Below are positions 18,628 to 26,976 of a stretch of 64,000 nt of DNA, one piece after another. Origin of the DNA: DATBRC01 sp036560485 (GTDB lineage Bacteria > Pseudomonadota > Gammaproteobacteria > Burkholderiales > Burkholderiaceae_D); assembly GCA_036560485.1 (NCBI GenBank), contig DATBRC010000015.1:53428-117427 (forward strand), given 5' to 3'. Below the pieces are notes generated by a model. The model had not been told where the DNA came from, did not search any database, and worked only from the letters and a program-made list of their open reading frames with translations. Numbering within the stretch: position 1 is the first letter of the stretch; each line of letters opens with the position of its first letter. Made by a program: the position numbers and the translations under genes.

Positions 18628-19034
18628 GCAATGGGAAAAAATTAATCAGAATGGGTTGGAACAAAATTCAATGCTTTCGCATTCTAATGAAAAAAATCAC
18701 GAGAAGCTTGCAGTACAGTTGAATCAACAAGAAAAACACACAAGATGCTGCAAATTGGGTCTTCAAAAAATTTCGATCAATGTTGACAAAAAAATATTGA
18801 GATGATGCCCAAATGCGTTTTTAAAGATAAAAAAGGCAACTAACAGTAAATTTATTTTAAATTTAAATCATGTGAAATAAACAAGCAAATTTAACAATCG
18901 AAAAAGCGCTCAGAGGGGAGTTTAACAAAGCCATGCAGAAAAAATAATTTTTGATCAGAATTCCCTCATTTTCATTCTGGGCATAACCATTATTTAAGTG
19001 GATTTTTTCTCCGGATTTCATAAAATGACTGCCT
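18628..19034. other. AT-rich divergent intergenic region
   Basis: About 400 bases of strongly AT-rich DNA lie between divergent parE and the pseudo-receiver gene. Short open frames occur on both strands but lack ribosome sites and look random. It probably holds both promoters and may be a target for AT-binding nucleoid proteins. Confidence 0.4.
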
Positions 19035-19877
19035 ATGAAATCCAGTTTTCCATTCGCTGTTCGTTTCATCGGATTTTCGCTGGTTGAAGCGAAGTTTATT
19101 GAATCCATTTTTGCTGAAGAGCACGAGCGGGGATATGGTTATTTTCGTTTAATGGAAGATAACTTGCAGGATCCTGATTTGTACCTGGTCAACGCGAACG
19201 ACTTGCGCGCACTGGCCAGTTTGTCCGACCTCCATCCTAGCGCGATCCGTCCCGCACTCTTGGTCGGGACACCAGGCCTTGGGCTGCCCTATCCATGCAT
19301 CAAACGTCCACTGCAGTCGGACCAGTTACTTGAAGAGCTGGATAAGCTGGTCGAAAAGCGCGCCGATGCATTATCGAAACTGGAAGCATCGGACATCATC
19401 ACGGTGCCGGAGCGCCGGCGCCGTAATCGTCTTAACGTCGATTTGACCGATCCAACCGTATACGAGCGCATGCGCCGCACGCCAGTGAAAGGTGGGATAT
19501 TGGTTGTGGATAAATCGCCGGCATTGCGAGATTTTCTGAACAGCATGCTGAATCGGAAAAACATGTCAGTGGACTGGGTCGACAACGAAGAAGTTGCGGC
19601 CAGTGTGTGCAGACAACGGAAGATTTCAACCGTACTGATTAATACCTCAACGCCGAATGTCGATCCTTATCGATTATGCGAGCTGATCAAGAAATGGAAT
19701 CCGCACGAAAAGACCACGGTGATTTTTTTGGTTGGAAAGAATTTTTCGTATGACCCAACTCGCGCTCGCCATGTTGGTTACGACGGCTTTTTGAACAAGC
19801 CGCTTGCCAGTCATCATCTGATGTCTGCATTGAAGAAGTTTTTGCCAATCTCTGAGGACGCCGGCAAGCCTCAGTAA
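19035..19877 (+). CDS. protein with two degenerate receiver domains
   Basis: This 280-residue protein has a C-terminal segment (about 153-272) with the receiver-domain layout: GGILVVDKSPALRDFLNSML, then VLINTSTPNVDPYRLC, then VIFLVG and GYDGFLNKPLA. The Lys of the K-P pair remains, but the phospho-acceptor Asp is Asn (LINTSTP in place of LLDxxMP). The N-terminal segment (1-112) looks like a second receiver: DLYLVNAND at the phospho-site and PCIKRPLQSDQLLEELDKLV at the switch end, again without the Asp. The linker is basic (PERRRRNRLN). There is no DNA-binding domain. Inference: a phosphorylation-independent signalling or scaffold protein. The gene ends just before a perfect 23-bp-stem hairpin. 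Confidence 0.7.
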   Translation: MKSSFPFAVRFIGFSLVEAKFIESIFAEEHERGYGYFRLMEDNLQDPDLYLVNANDLRALASLSDLHPSAIRPALLVGTPGLGLPYPCIKRPLQSDQLLEELDKLVEKRADALSKLEASDIITVPERRRRNRLNVDLTDPTVYERMRRTPVKGGILVVDKSPALRDFLNSMLNRKNMSVDWVDNEEVAASVCRQRKISTVLINTSTPNVDPYRLCELIKKWNPHEKTTVIFLVGKNFSYDPTRARHVGYDGFLNKPLASHHLMSALKKFLPISEDAGKPQ

Positions 19878-19882
19878 GACTG

Positions 19883-19933
19883 GAACTCATTTCATCAATA
19901 GGAGGGCTCGCCTCCTATTGATGAAATGAGTTC
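19883..19933. terminator. perfect 23-bp-stem hairpin between convergent genes
   Basis: Arms 19883-19905 and 19911-19933 are perfectly complementary around the 5-base loop GCTCG. The structure begins 5 bases after the pseudo-receiver stop, and its last base is the first base of the opposing VWA stop codon. It has no T-run on either side. It may be a bidirectional 3'-end structure or the footprint of a palindromic element. Confidence 0.7.
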
Positions 19934-21102
19934 TACTTGCTAAGCAATCGCATTCCACGCTCCAACCCATCTATCGTCACCGGAAACATCCGGTCATTCA
20001 TGATTTGCCGAATGATGCTGACCGATTGACGGTATTGCCATAAGCCTTCCGGTTCCGGATTCAACCAAATGAATTTCGGGTAGGCATGCGTGAAGCGTTG
20101 CAGCCATTCTGCGCCGGCTTCATCATTGTTGTATTCCACCGAGCCGCCCGCCTGCAAAATTTCATAGGGACTCATCGTCGCATCACCGACGAAAATCAGC
20201 TTGGTATCCGGCGTGAATTTGCGCAGCACATCCCAGGTCGGAAAACGCTCTGCATGGCGGCGCCGATTGTTTTTCCATAGATAATCATAGACGCAATTAT
20301 GGAAGTAGAAAAAATCCATATGCTTGAATTCGGTCTTCGCAGCGGAAAATAATTCTTCGGTGCGCGCGATGTGATCGTCCATTGTGCCGCCGACATCCAG
20401 CAGCATCAGCACCTTGATCTTGTTCTTGCGTTCCGGCTGCATCTTGATGTCGAGATAGCCGGCATTGTTGGCGGTGGCGCGGATCGTGTCGTCCAGTGCC
20501 AGTTCGTCTTCCACGCCTTCACGTGCGAATTTGCGCAATCGACGCAGCGCGACCTTGATATTGCGTGTGCCGAGTTCGCGCTCGGTATCGTAGTCGCGGT
20601 AGGCGCGCGCTTCCCATACTTTGACGGCGCTGCGGTTTTCGCTTTTTCCGCCGATGCGAATGCCTTCCGGATTTTGCCCGCCATTACCGAACGGAGACGT
20701 GCCGCCGGTGCCGATCCATTTGTTGCCGCCTTCGTGCCGTTCTTTTTGCTCAGCCAGCAATCCCTTCAGGCGATCCATCAATTTGTCGTAACCGAATTTT
20801 TCAAGCTGTGCAATTTGCTCCGGCGTCATTTCGCGTTTCATGCGTTGCAACAGCCAATCGAGCGGGATTTCAGTTTTTGAATCGAATATCGTGTCGATCC
20901 CTTTGAAGTACAGACTGAAGGCTTGGTCGAATTTATCGAAGTGTGCTTCATCCTTGACCAGCGTGATGCGCGACAGGTAATAGAAATCATCGAGTGAATT
21001 ATCGATCACGTTTTTCTGCATCGCTTCCAGCAACATCAAAAATTCCTTGATGGTGACAGGAATTTTGGCGTCTTTGAGCGTGAAGAAAAAATCGATCAGC
21101 AT
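19933..21102 (-). CDS. VWA domain protein, CoxE-like
   Basis: This 389-residue protein has an N-terminal helical region (DFFFTLKDAKIPVTIKEFLM) and a C-terminal von Willebrand A domain. The metal site is LMLLDVGGTMDDH near 215, a D-x-G-x-T version of the canonical D-x-S-x-S. The family (VWA_CoxE) works with MoxR AAA ATPases in metal-centre or complex assembly. The matching MoxR gene lies upstream in the same operon, with a GNAT gene between (9 bases to this start). No signal peptide is present, so it is cytosolic. The client is unknown. Confidence 0.85.
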   Translation of the reverse strand: MLIDFFFTLKDAKIPVTIKEFLMLLEAMQKNVIDNSLDDFYYLSRITLVKDEAHFDKFDQAFSLYFKGIDTIFDSKTEIPLDWLLQRMKREMTPEQIAQLEKFGYDKLMDRLKGLLAEQKERHEGGNKWIGTGGTSPFGNGGQNPEGIRIGGKSENRSAVKVWEARAYRDYDTERELGTRNIKVALRRLRKFAREGVEDELALDDTIRATANNAGYLDIKMQPERKNKIKVLMLLDVGGTMDDHIARTEELFSAAKTEFKHMDFFYFHNCVYDYLWKNNRRRHAERFPTWDVLRKFTPDTKLIFVGDATMSPYEILQAGGSVEYNNDEAGAEWLQRFTHAYPKFIWLNPEPEGLWQYRQSVSIIRQIMNDRMFPVTIDGLERGMRLLSK

Positions 21103-21111
21103 GGCGATTTC

Positions 21112-21699
21112 TCAAAGACTGAGTTTGTACCGCAAGTGGTTCTTGACTGTCGGCCATTCGGATTCGATGATCGAGAACGCGACAGTATCGCGATAGGTTC
21201 CATCGGAATTAAGCATGTGATTGCGCAAGATGCCATCCTGCTTGGCGCCCAGCCGCGCAATCGCCTCGCGCGATTGATGATTCATGAAGTTGGTGCGGAA
21301 CTCGACTGAAATGCATTTCAGGTTTTCAAACGCATGTGTCAGCAACATCAATTTGCATTCGGTATTGATAAATGTACGCTGCGCACTTTTTGCATGCCAG
21401 GTGCCGCCGATTTCAACACGCCGGTTCGGCGCATCGATATTCATGTAATTGGTCATGCCGCAGATGGTTTGCGTATCATTGCGGCGGATTGCAAATGGAA
21501 CCCAATTACCTAGAGTTTGCAATCCAAGCCGGCGTTCGATTTCTGTCATCATGTCTTGCGGCTTCGGAATGAAGGTATACCAAAGCTTCCATAGTTCACC
21601 GTCGGCGACGGCAACTTTCAATTCATCGCAATGTTCCGGGTTGAGCGGTTCCAGCGTGGCGTATTGCCCGTTCAGAGTTACTGGTTTGATGAAAGTCAT
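21112..21699 (-). CDS. GNAT-family N-acetyltransferase (RimJ/RimL type)
   Basis: This 195-residue protein starts with the RimJ-like pattern ITLNGQYATLEPLNPEHCDEL (read here as VTLNGQYATLEPL). It continues with GTWHAKSAQRTFINTECKLM and a conserved EFRTNFMNHQSREAIARLGA element that marks the acetyl-CoA and acceptor region of this subgroup. It probably transfers an acetyl group to an amino terminus or small amine. It lies between a MoxR ATPase (24 bases upstream) and its VWA partner (9 bases downstream) on the same strand. Such insertion could mean modification of the same client, or chance. Confidence 0.85.
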   Translation of the reverse strand: MTFIKPVTLNGQYATLEPLNPEHCDELKVAVADGELWKLWYTFIPKPQDMMTEIERRLGLQTLGNWVPFAIRRNDTQTICGMTNYMNIDAPNRRVEIGGTWHAKSAQRTFINTECKLMLLTHAFENLKCISVEFRTNFMNHQSREAIARLGAKQDGILRNHMLNSDGTYRDTVAFSIIESEWPTVKNHLRYKLSL

Positions 21700-21723
21700 G
21701 ATTGGCAGTGGTAAATAATTTAA

Positions 21724-22578
21724 TTAACGATTGTGCCGCGACATGAATACCATTCGCCCAAACAAATGCACATCCTGTTCATTTTTCAACAGCGCACCAT
21801 GCAGCGGTGGGACGATCGCTTTTGCATCCTGGCTGCGTAGCGCTTCGGGAGGAATATCTTCGGCCAGTAATAATTTTAGCCAATCCAGCAATTCCGATGT
21901 CGATGGCTTTTTCTTTAATCCGGGCACATCACGCACTTCATAAAAAGTTTGCAAGGCTTGCGCGACCAGATCTTTTTTCAATTGCGGGAAATGTACATCG
22001 ACGATCTGCTGCATCGTATCTTTGTCAGGAAATTTAATATAATGAAAAAAGCAACGCCGTAAAAAGGCATCCGGCAATTCTTTTTCATTGTTTGATGTAA
22101 TGATAACCAACGGCCGATGTTTCGCTGTTACCATTTCACGCGTTTCGTAAACGTAAAATTCCATGCGGTCGAGTTCGCGCAACAAGTCGTTGGGAAATTC
22201 GATGTCGGCCTTGTCGATTTCATCGATCAGCAAGACCACTTGTTCATCGGCGTTAAACGCTTGCCACAACACGCCTTTGACGATGTAGTTGTGGATGTTT
22301 TTTACGCGTTCATCACCAAGCTGCGAATCGCGCAAGCGCGACACGGCATCGTATTCATACAATCCTTGTTGCGCTTTGGTGGTTGATTTTATGTGCCATT
22401 GCATCAGCGGCATATTAAGAGCGCCAGCCACTTCTTCGGCCAGCATGGTTTTCCCGGTGCCAGGCTCGCCTTTAATAAGGAGCGGACGTTGCAAAGTCAA
22501 GGCCGCATTGACTGCCAACTTTAAATCATCGGTGGCAACATAAGTTGGGGAACTATTAAAGCGTGTTGTCTGTCGCAT
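21724..22578 (-). CDS. MoxR-type AAA+ ATPase
   Basis: This 284-residue ATPase has Walker A GEPGTGKTMLAEE (about 36-48), Walker B VVLLIDEIDKAD (about 113-124), sensor 1 VIITSNNEKELPDAFLRRCF and the arginine finger following. It is of MoxR class, which remodels or matures protein complexes with a VWA-domain partner; that partner is encoded two genes downstream. It is cytosolic and the first gene of a three-gene operon. The upstream gap to the divergent Gcr gene is only 80 bases. The substrate complex cannot be inferred from the neighbours. Confidence 0.9.
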   Translation of the reverse strand: MRQTTRFNSSPTYVATDDLKLAVNAALTLQRPLLIKGEPGTGKTMLAEEVAGALNMPLMQWHIKSTTKAQQGLYEYDAVSRLRDSQLGDERVKNIHNYIVKGVLWQAFNADEQVVLLIDEIDKADIEFPNDLLRELDRMEFYVYETREMVTAKHRPLVIITSNNEKELPDAFLRRCFFHYIKFPDKDTMQQIVDVHFPQLKKDLVAQALQTFYEVRDVPGLKKKPSTSELLDWLKLLLAEDIPPEALRSQDAKAIVPPLHGALLKNEQDVHLFGRMVFMSRHNR

Positions 22579-22658
22579 GATGTCATTAACATGAAAATAA
22601 AATCAAGTATAAGCGAGATTTGCATTCTCGGAATTAGCTGAGACCTTTACTGGAAAGC

Positions 22659-24857
22659 ATGCCTCTTTTGCATTGCTTTCTCCTCATTACATTATCAAAA
22701 AATATAATGAAAATCTTTTTTCTCCGAATGTTGGTAATGTGGCGAAGATTTCGCCATGGTTCAACCCATCACAGCGAACATCATCTGCATGTGGCATCAC
22801 AAGCTGAAGCGTTAATGAATCGTGCCAATCCATTTGCATCATGGCGCGAGCGAGCCAACTGGATGACTGATATTACTGAATGGGTCCGGCGAGAGCCCAG
22901 GATGCCGTTGAGGGAAAGTGGTGGAGTGAGGCGGATCAGGCATCAACGCATACACGTATTGCTGGATTGGCTGGATGCGAATCGTGATAGCAGGCGTGTA
23001 GTCCAAACCACTTTGCAAAAGACCTTGCGAGAAGCAGCAGGTGCGGAATTGTTTTTCACAACAGGATTGCCGCGTGAGCCGGGGTTTTTTGGCGAGATGT
23101 CGGAAAAATTTCTGAAACTTTTATTGCCTAAGGCGCCCGCTCAACTGGATCTTTCTGCTTTGTTTGTCGCGATGTTTTCCGGACAGGCTGATGCTGACTG
23201 GCTGTTGGGATTGGATCAGAAAACCTTGTCCCGCATTTGGAAATTATGCGCCGATGACGGTATCGCTCACATATTCCGGCAGCAGATGGATGAAGCATTG
23301 ACTTATCTGGTTACGGTGATTTTGTCGGTAGGCATCAGCCCGCCTTTTCGCCAACGCCTGGAGCGCAGCAATAGTTTGCAAGCGACGCCTTTCATGACCT
23401 TGCGTCGTGAATTGGAACGTTATCTGCATAGCGGCTCGCAGGACGAAGCATCTCTGCGAAGCGTCCGCATGTTGATCGCCGTATGCCAGGCGCAGACCGA
23501 CAAAATATACGCGCATCTGGATGAGAATGGCGTATCGGTCGGCATGGTTTATTCAATCGAACGGATGCGTGCGCAATTGGCGCGTATGGCGCATTTGATT
23601 GATTTGCGCGCAGCATTGCTGCATCCCGGAATGGGTACGAATCAAATGCAGGTTCTGCTGGGTGAGATGGTGATGGGCCATCGTCAGCGCTCTTCGTTGC
23701 GCGGATTGATTCGGCGCAGCTTTGCTTTACTGACACGCAAGATGGTTGAGCGCAATGCGCAATATGGTCAACCTGGCGGTGAGCAATATGCAACGCGCAA
23801 TCGCACCGAATATAGTGCCATGTTTCAGGCTGCAGCAATCGGTGGCGTCATTGCAGTCTTTACCGTGTTGGGTCAATTGGCGTTATCCAGAGCGAATCTG
23901 GCGCATTTTTTCGAGGGCTTATCCGCCTCATTGAATTATTTGATCAGCCTGTCCGTCATTGCTGCCGCAGGTGGTGCGCTTGCTGCCAAGCAGGCGGCGG
24001 TGACTGCTCCGGCATTGGCTTCGCGGATGGGTGAGTTGGAGACTGATGACGGTATGGAAGGACTCATGTCGGAAGTCACTGTCTTTTTGCGAGCACAGGC
24101 GGCGGCTATTTTGGGCAATGTGATGACGCTGATCCCAACGATGACTGCCGTGTCCGTTGGCATACTGCTGTGGTCTGGCATGCCGATGATGCCTGACGAT
24201 AAGGCACATGCAAGTCTTGATGCTTTATCAGTCCTTGGTTGGAGCCCGATATTCGCAAGCATCACTGGTGTGTTTCTATGGATGGCGAGTCTGCTGGCCT
24301 GCTTTGCGGATAATTGGTTTGCATTGCGTCGTTTGCGTGAAAGTCTGATTCATCATCGTCGATTAGTACATGCCCTCGGCGCAGCACGTGCGGAACGCTG
24401 GGCTGGTTGGCTGGAGCGGAATCTGGCGCGGATAGTAGGCAATATTTGCCTCGCAATCTTGCTGGGCATGACGCCGGTATTTGCGCGATTCTTTGGGCTG
24501 ACATTGGAAATCCGGCATGTGACGTTTGCGCTTGGCACATTGGCGGCAAGCGCTACCAGCCTAGGCTGGCCTGTTTTCGAGACAAGCGAATTCTGGCTGG
24601 CGGCTGGCGGGATTATTGTGATCGGTTTGTTGAATGTCGGCGTTGCTTTTTTCTGTTCATTGGTATTAGCCATGCGTACATGTGGCGTGCCGGCTCGGAC
24701 AAGACGCCTGGTTTTCAAGACCATTTTGAAGCGCTTTCTCAGGAAGCCGCATTTCTTTCTTTGGGCAGATCAACAGGAAGTGCCGGCATTATCGGCTGCG
24801 CGTACATCTGCAGCAGAATCTATCGAGCAGAAAAAAAGATCGAAAAATGGCCTGTAA
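22659..24857 (+). CDS. Gcr-type 'site-specific recombinase' family membrane protein
   Basis: This protein of up to 732 residues has an Arg/Leu-rich soluble N-terminal half and a C-terminal half with several predicted membrane segments (such as AAAIGGVIAVFTVLGQLAL, ILGNVMTLIPTMTAVSVGIL, IIVIGLLNVGVAFFCSLVLA). It fits the family named after the neisserial Gcr protein, which is labelled a recombinase, although the sequence shows no serine- or tyrosine-recombinase motif. That name should be treated with caution given the membrane topology. The start is unclear: 22659 has GGAAAG very close, and ATGs at 22707, 22728 and 22737 are alternatives. The gene is monocistronic and divergent from moxR. Confidence 0.7.
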   Translation: MPLLHCFLLITLSKNIMKIFFLRMLVMWRRFRHGSTHHSEHHLHVASQAEALMNRANPFASWRERANWMTDITEWVRREPRMPLRESGGVRRIRHQRIHVLLDWLDANRDSRRVVQTTLQKTLREAAGAELFFTTGLPREPGFFGEMSEKFLKLLLPKAPAQLDLSALFVAMFSGQADADWLLGLDQKTLSRIWKLCADDGIAHIFRQQMDEALTYLVTVILSVGISPPFRQRLERSNSLQATPFMTLRRELERYLHSGSQDEASLRSVRMLIAVCQAQTDKIYAHLDENGVSVGMVYSIERMRAQLARMAHLIDLRAALLHPGMGTNQMQVLLGEMVMGHRQRSSLRGLIRRSFALLTRKMVERNAQYGQPGGEQYATRNRTEYSAMFQAAAIGGVIAVFTVLGQLALSRANLAHFFEGLSASLNYLISLSVIAAAGGALAAKQAAVTAPALASRMGELETDDGMEGLMSEVTVFLRAQAAAILGNVMTLIPTMTAVSVGILLWSGMPMMPDDKAHASLDALSVLGWSPIFASITGVFLWMASLLACFADNWFALRRLRESLIHHRRLVHALGAARAERWAGWLERNLARIVGNICLAILLGMTPVFARFFGLTLEIRHVTFALGTLAASATSLGWPVFETSEFWLAAGGIIVIGLLNVGVAFFCSLVLAMRTCGVPARTRRLVFKTILKRFLRKPHFFLWADQQEVPALSAARTSAAESIEQKKRSKNGL

Positions 24858-25043
24858 TTATCTCGAAAGCATGAATAAACCATGAATTAAATCAGTCCAT
24901 CCCGCAGTGGCATGGACTGATTGCCTGTCTTGAGTTAGAATTACGCGGTTTTGGTGCTGATTGGCAATGATCCAAGTCAAGTTTTATTGCCAGTAGTGGT
25001 TTGTTGCATCATGTTGTTTTCGCTTAAATTACCCATGCTACCC

Positions 25044-25364
25044 ATGAAAAAAATACTTGCACTTCTCGCGCTTGCAAGCATCGCTCACTACGCCGCAGCA
25101 GCGGATGTCGTTGGTAATGCAAAGTCGGCTGAAAATAAAGTCGCTATGTGTATCGGTTGCCACGGCATCCCGCACTATAAAGCCTCTTTCCCTGAGGTTT
25201 TCCAAGTCCCTAAAATTGGTGGGCAGTCTGCGAAATATATTGAAAACGCGCTTAACGAGTATAAAAAAGGCGAGCGCAAAAACCCCAGCATGCGCGGAAT
25301 CGCGGGTAGTTTGTCGGATCAGGATATCGCTGATTTGGCCGCCCATTACTCGCAGCAGAAATAA
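25044..25364 (+). CDS. class I cytochrome c, small
   Basis: This 106-residue protein has a Sec signal peptide (MKKILALLALASIAHYAAAA) and one heme site, CIGCH, near residue 34, with an axial Met expected in the NPSMRGIAG segment. It would be a periplasmic electron carrier of the cytochrome c553/c4-like group. The Met at 25044 is chosen because translation from upstream in-frame codons would bury the signal. The next gene, 12 bases downstream, encodes a second single-heme cytochrome, so the two form an operon and may deliver electrons to a terminal oxidase. No oxidase is encoded nearby. Confidence 0.88.
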   Translation: MKKILALLALASIAHYAAAADVVGNAKSAENKVAMCIGCHGIPHYKASFPEVFQVPKIGGQSAKYIENALNEYKKGERKNPSMRGIAGSLSDQDIADLAAHYSQQK

Positions 25365-25376
25365 GGGGAACACAAC

Positions 25377-25730
25377 ATGAAAAAAATTATCGCATTCGTT
25401 GCACTCATTATTTCTGCATCCGTTTCGTTCAATGCATTTGCAGGCGGTAACGTTGAAGCCGGCAAGGAAGCTGTGGCAAAGTTCGGTTGCACAGCTTGCC
25501 ATGGGCCGGATCTCAATTCTCCAATCGACCCCGGTTATCCTAAATTGGCCGGACAACATGCAGACTACATTGAGCATGCATTGACGGCTTATCAACGCGG
25601 CGGCGATGGTCCTAACGGTCGCTCGAATGCGATCATGGGCGGCCAAGCCAAGCCGTTGTCGGATCAAGACAAGAAAGATATTGCCGCTTATATCCACAGC
25701 TTGCCTGGTTCCTTGGTAGTGCATAAATAA
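25377..25730 (+). CDS. class I cytochrome c
   Basis: This 117-residue protein has a signal peptide (MKKIIAFVALIISASVSFNA) and the heme-binding motif CTACHG near residue 40. PKLAGQHADYIEHALTAYQRG follows, as in cytochrome c553/c4 relatives, and the methionine ligand is probably in NAIMGGQAKPLSDQD. The ribosome site AAGGGG precedes the ATG. It is co-transcribed with the preceding cytochrome (12-base gap) and is its distant paralogue. A strong terminator follows at 25747. The function is periplasmic electron transfer; the partners are not visible here. Confidence 0.9.
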   Translation: MKKIIAFVALIISASVSFNAFAGGNVEAGKEAVAKFGCTACHGPDLNSPIDPGYPKLAGQHADYIEHALTAYQRGGDGPNGRSNAIMGGQAKPLSDQDKKDIAAYIHSLPGSLVVHK

Positions 25731-25746
25731 ATATAAGCGTTTGCAA

Positions 25747-25781
25747 AATAAAAAAGCCACGGTCTCCGTGGCTTTTTTATT
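25747..25781. terminator. bidirectional rho-independent terminator
   Basis: A 16-bp stem AATAAAAAAGCCACGG with its complement around TCT gives A/T tracts on both sides. It ends the cytochrome operon and the convergent DUF1841 gene. Confidence 0.9.
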
Positions 25782-25815
25782 GGCTCATCAAATGGAATCA
25801 ACGCATCGCATCGTA

Positions 25816-26241
25816 TCATCCGCGTCGTTTAATGCATTCAATATAAGCCGTACCATCCGGCGGCAAACCGTTACGCTGCGATGCCCAGATCATCTCGCCA
25901 AGGCATTCCATCGTTTGGTGATGCGCATCATGTTCAGAACCGAGCCGTTGCGCCAAAGCGGTAAACGCTGCACGAATCCCCGGCGGCTGGTCAATTGATA
26001 GTTGTTCAGCTATCGACAAGTGCATCGATAAATGCAAAAACGGATTACTTTGTCCGCCTTCAACGGAATAATCGGCTGCCAAAGCGGACTCGACATCGGA
26101 TAACTGATCGGCATATTCCGGATGCTGCACGATCCAATCGCGCGCTATTGCTTCCAGCGGCGTGAGGACTTCATTTTTGCGATGCTTGCTATAAGTTAAG
26201 CAAAAGAATCGCCGGACATCGTATTGTGAGGGTGTAAACAT
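25816..26241 (-). CDS. DUF1841 protein
   Basis: This 141-residue protein starts MFTPSQYDVRRFFCLTY, matching the conserved N-terminus of DUF1841. It contains the family stretch NPFLHLSMHLSIAEQLSIDQ and the HDAHHQTMECLGEMIW block near the end. The start at 26241 is used; an ATG 9 bases upstream is also in frame. It is cytosolic, and its function is unknown despite wide conservation in betaproteobacteria. His and Asp residues in HDAHH could bind metal, but this is only a suggestion. It is transcribed alone, convergent with the cytochromes. Confidence 0.85.
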   Translation of the reverse strand: MFTPSQYDVRRFFCLTYSKHRKNEVLTPLEAIARDWIVQHPEYADQLSDVESALAADYSVEGGQSNPFLHLSMHLSIAEQLSIDQPPGIRAAFTALAQRLGSEHDAHHQTMECLGEMIWASQRNGLPPDGTAYIECIKRRG

Positions 26242-26360
26242 CAGAGGCATTACAGTGGGAGTCGATTGCGGAAATTGTACGCGCCTTTTCAGGGCGACAA
26301 AACGGATTTTCCATATTGAGCGTAAGATTCTCCAATTGACTATTTGGGAAGGAAATCATC

Positions 26361-26942
26361 ATGCTGGATGAAGCCTCACTTGATATATTATTCCGTCAAG
26401 CTCGTACGCATAATGTGTGGCTGAAAACCCCAGTCACTGATCAACAGTTGCACCGAATTTATGATTTGATGAAATGGGGACCGACCTCGGCAAATTGCTC
26501 CCCGGCTCGCATTGTATTTGTCAAATCTCCTGAAGAAAAAGAAAAACTGGTGGCGTGCATGGCCCCAGGCAATGCTGCAAAAACCAGGGAGGCGCCTGTG
26601 ACGGCAATCATCGGAATGGACATGGCATTTTACGAAAAATTGCCGCAATTATTTCCGCATACCGATGCGCGTTCCTGGTTCGTCGGCAATCAGCCTTTGA
26701 TCGAAGCAACGGCATTTCGCAATTCATCGCTGCAAGGTGGATATTTCATCATGGCGGCACGTGCTGTAGGACTGGATTGCGGGCCGATGTCAGGTTTTGA
26801 TGCGGATAAAGTTAACGCGACTTTTTTTGCCGGTACCACGATTAAAGCCAACTTTGTTTGCAGCTTGGGCTACGGTGACGCGAGCAAAGTGTTTCCACGT
26901 TCACCGCGCCTCGGATTTGAAGAGGCCTGTTCGGTGCGTTAA
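26361..26942 (+). CDS. RutE/HadB-like nitroreductase-fold FMN reductase
   Basis: This 193-residue protein belongs to the malonic semialdehyde reductase/RutE subgroup of the nitroreductase fold. FMN-contact motifs are seen at RTHNVWLKTPVTDQQLHRIY and KWGPTSANCSPARIVFV at the N-terminus, and at GLDCGPMSGFDADKVNATFF and NFVCSLGYGD near the C-terminus. It would reduce an aldehyde or nitro/quinone substrate with NAD(P)H. The other rut pyrimidine-degradation genes are not nearby, so the RutE role itself is not supported by context. GGAAGGAAA lies upstream of the ATG. Monocistronic. Confidence 0.85.
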   Translation: MLDEASLDILFRQARTHNVWLKTPVTDQQLHRIYDLMKWGPTSANCSPARIVFVKSPEEKEKLVACMAPGNAAKTREAPVTAIIGMDMAFYEKLPQLFPHTDARSWFVGNQPLIEATAFRNSSLQGGYFIMAARAVGLDCGPMSGFDADKVNATFFAGTTIKANFVCSLGYGDASKVFPRSPRLGFEEACSVR

Positions 26943-26976
26943 ATAGGTGAGTGGATATACATATGCCCAAGGTCGG

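Noticed and set aside
22659..24857. Gcr protein taken as an active site-specific recombinase
   Set aside because: No serine or tyrosine recombinase motif is visible and the C-terminal half looks membrane-embedded, so the family name is not used as evidence of function.
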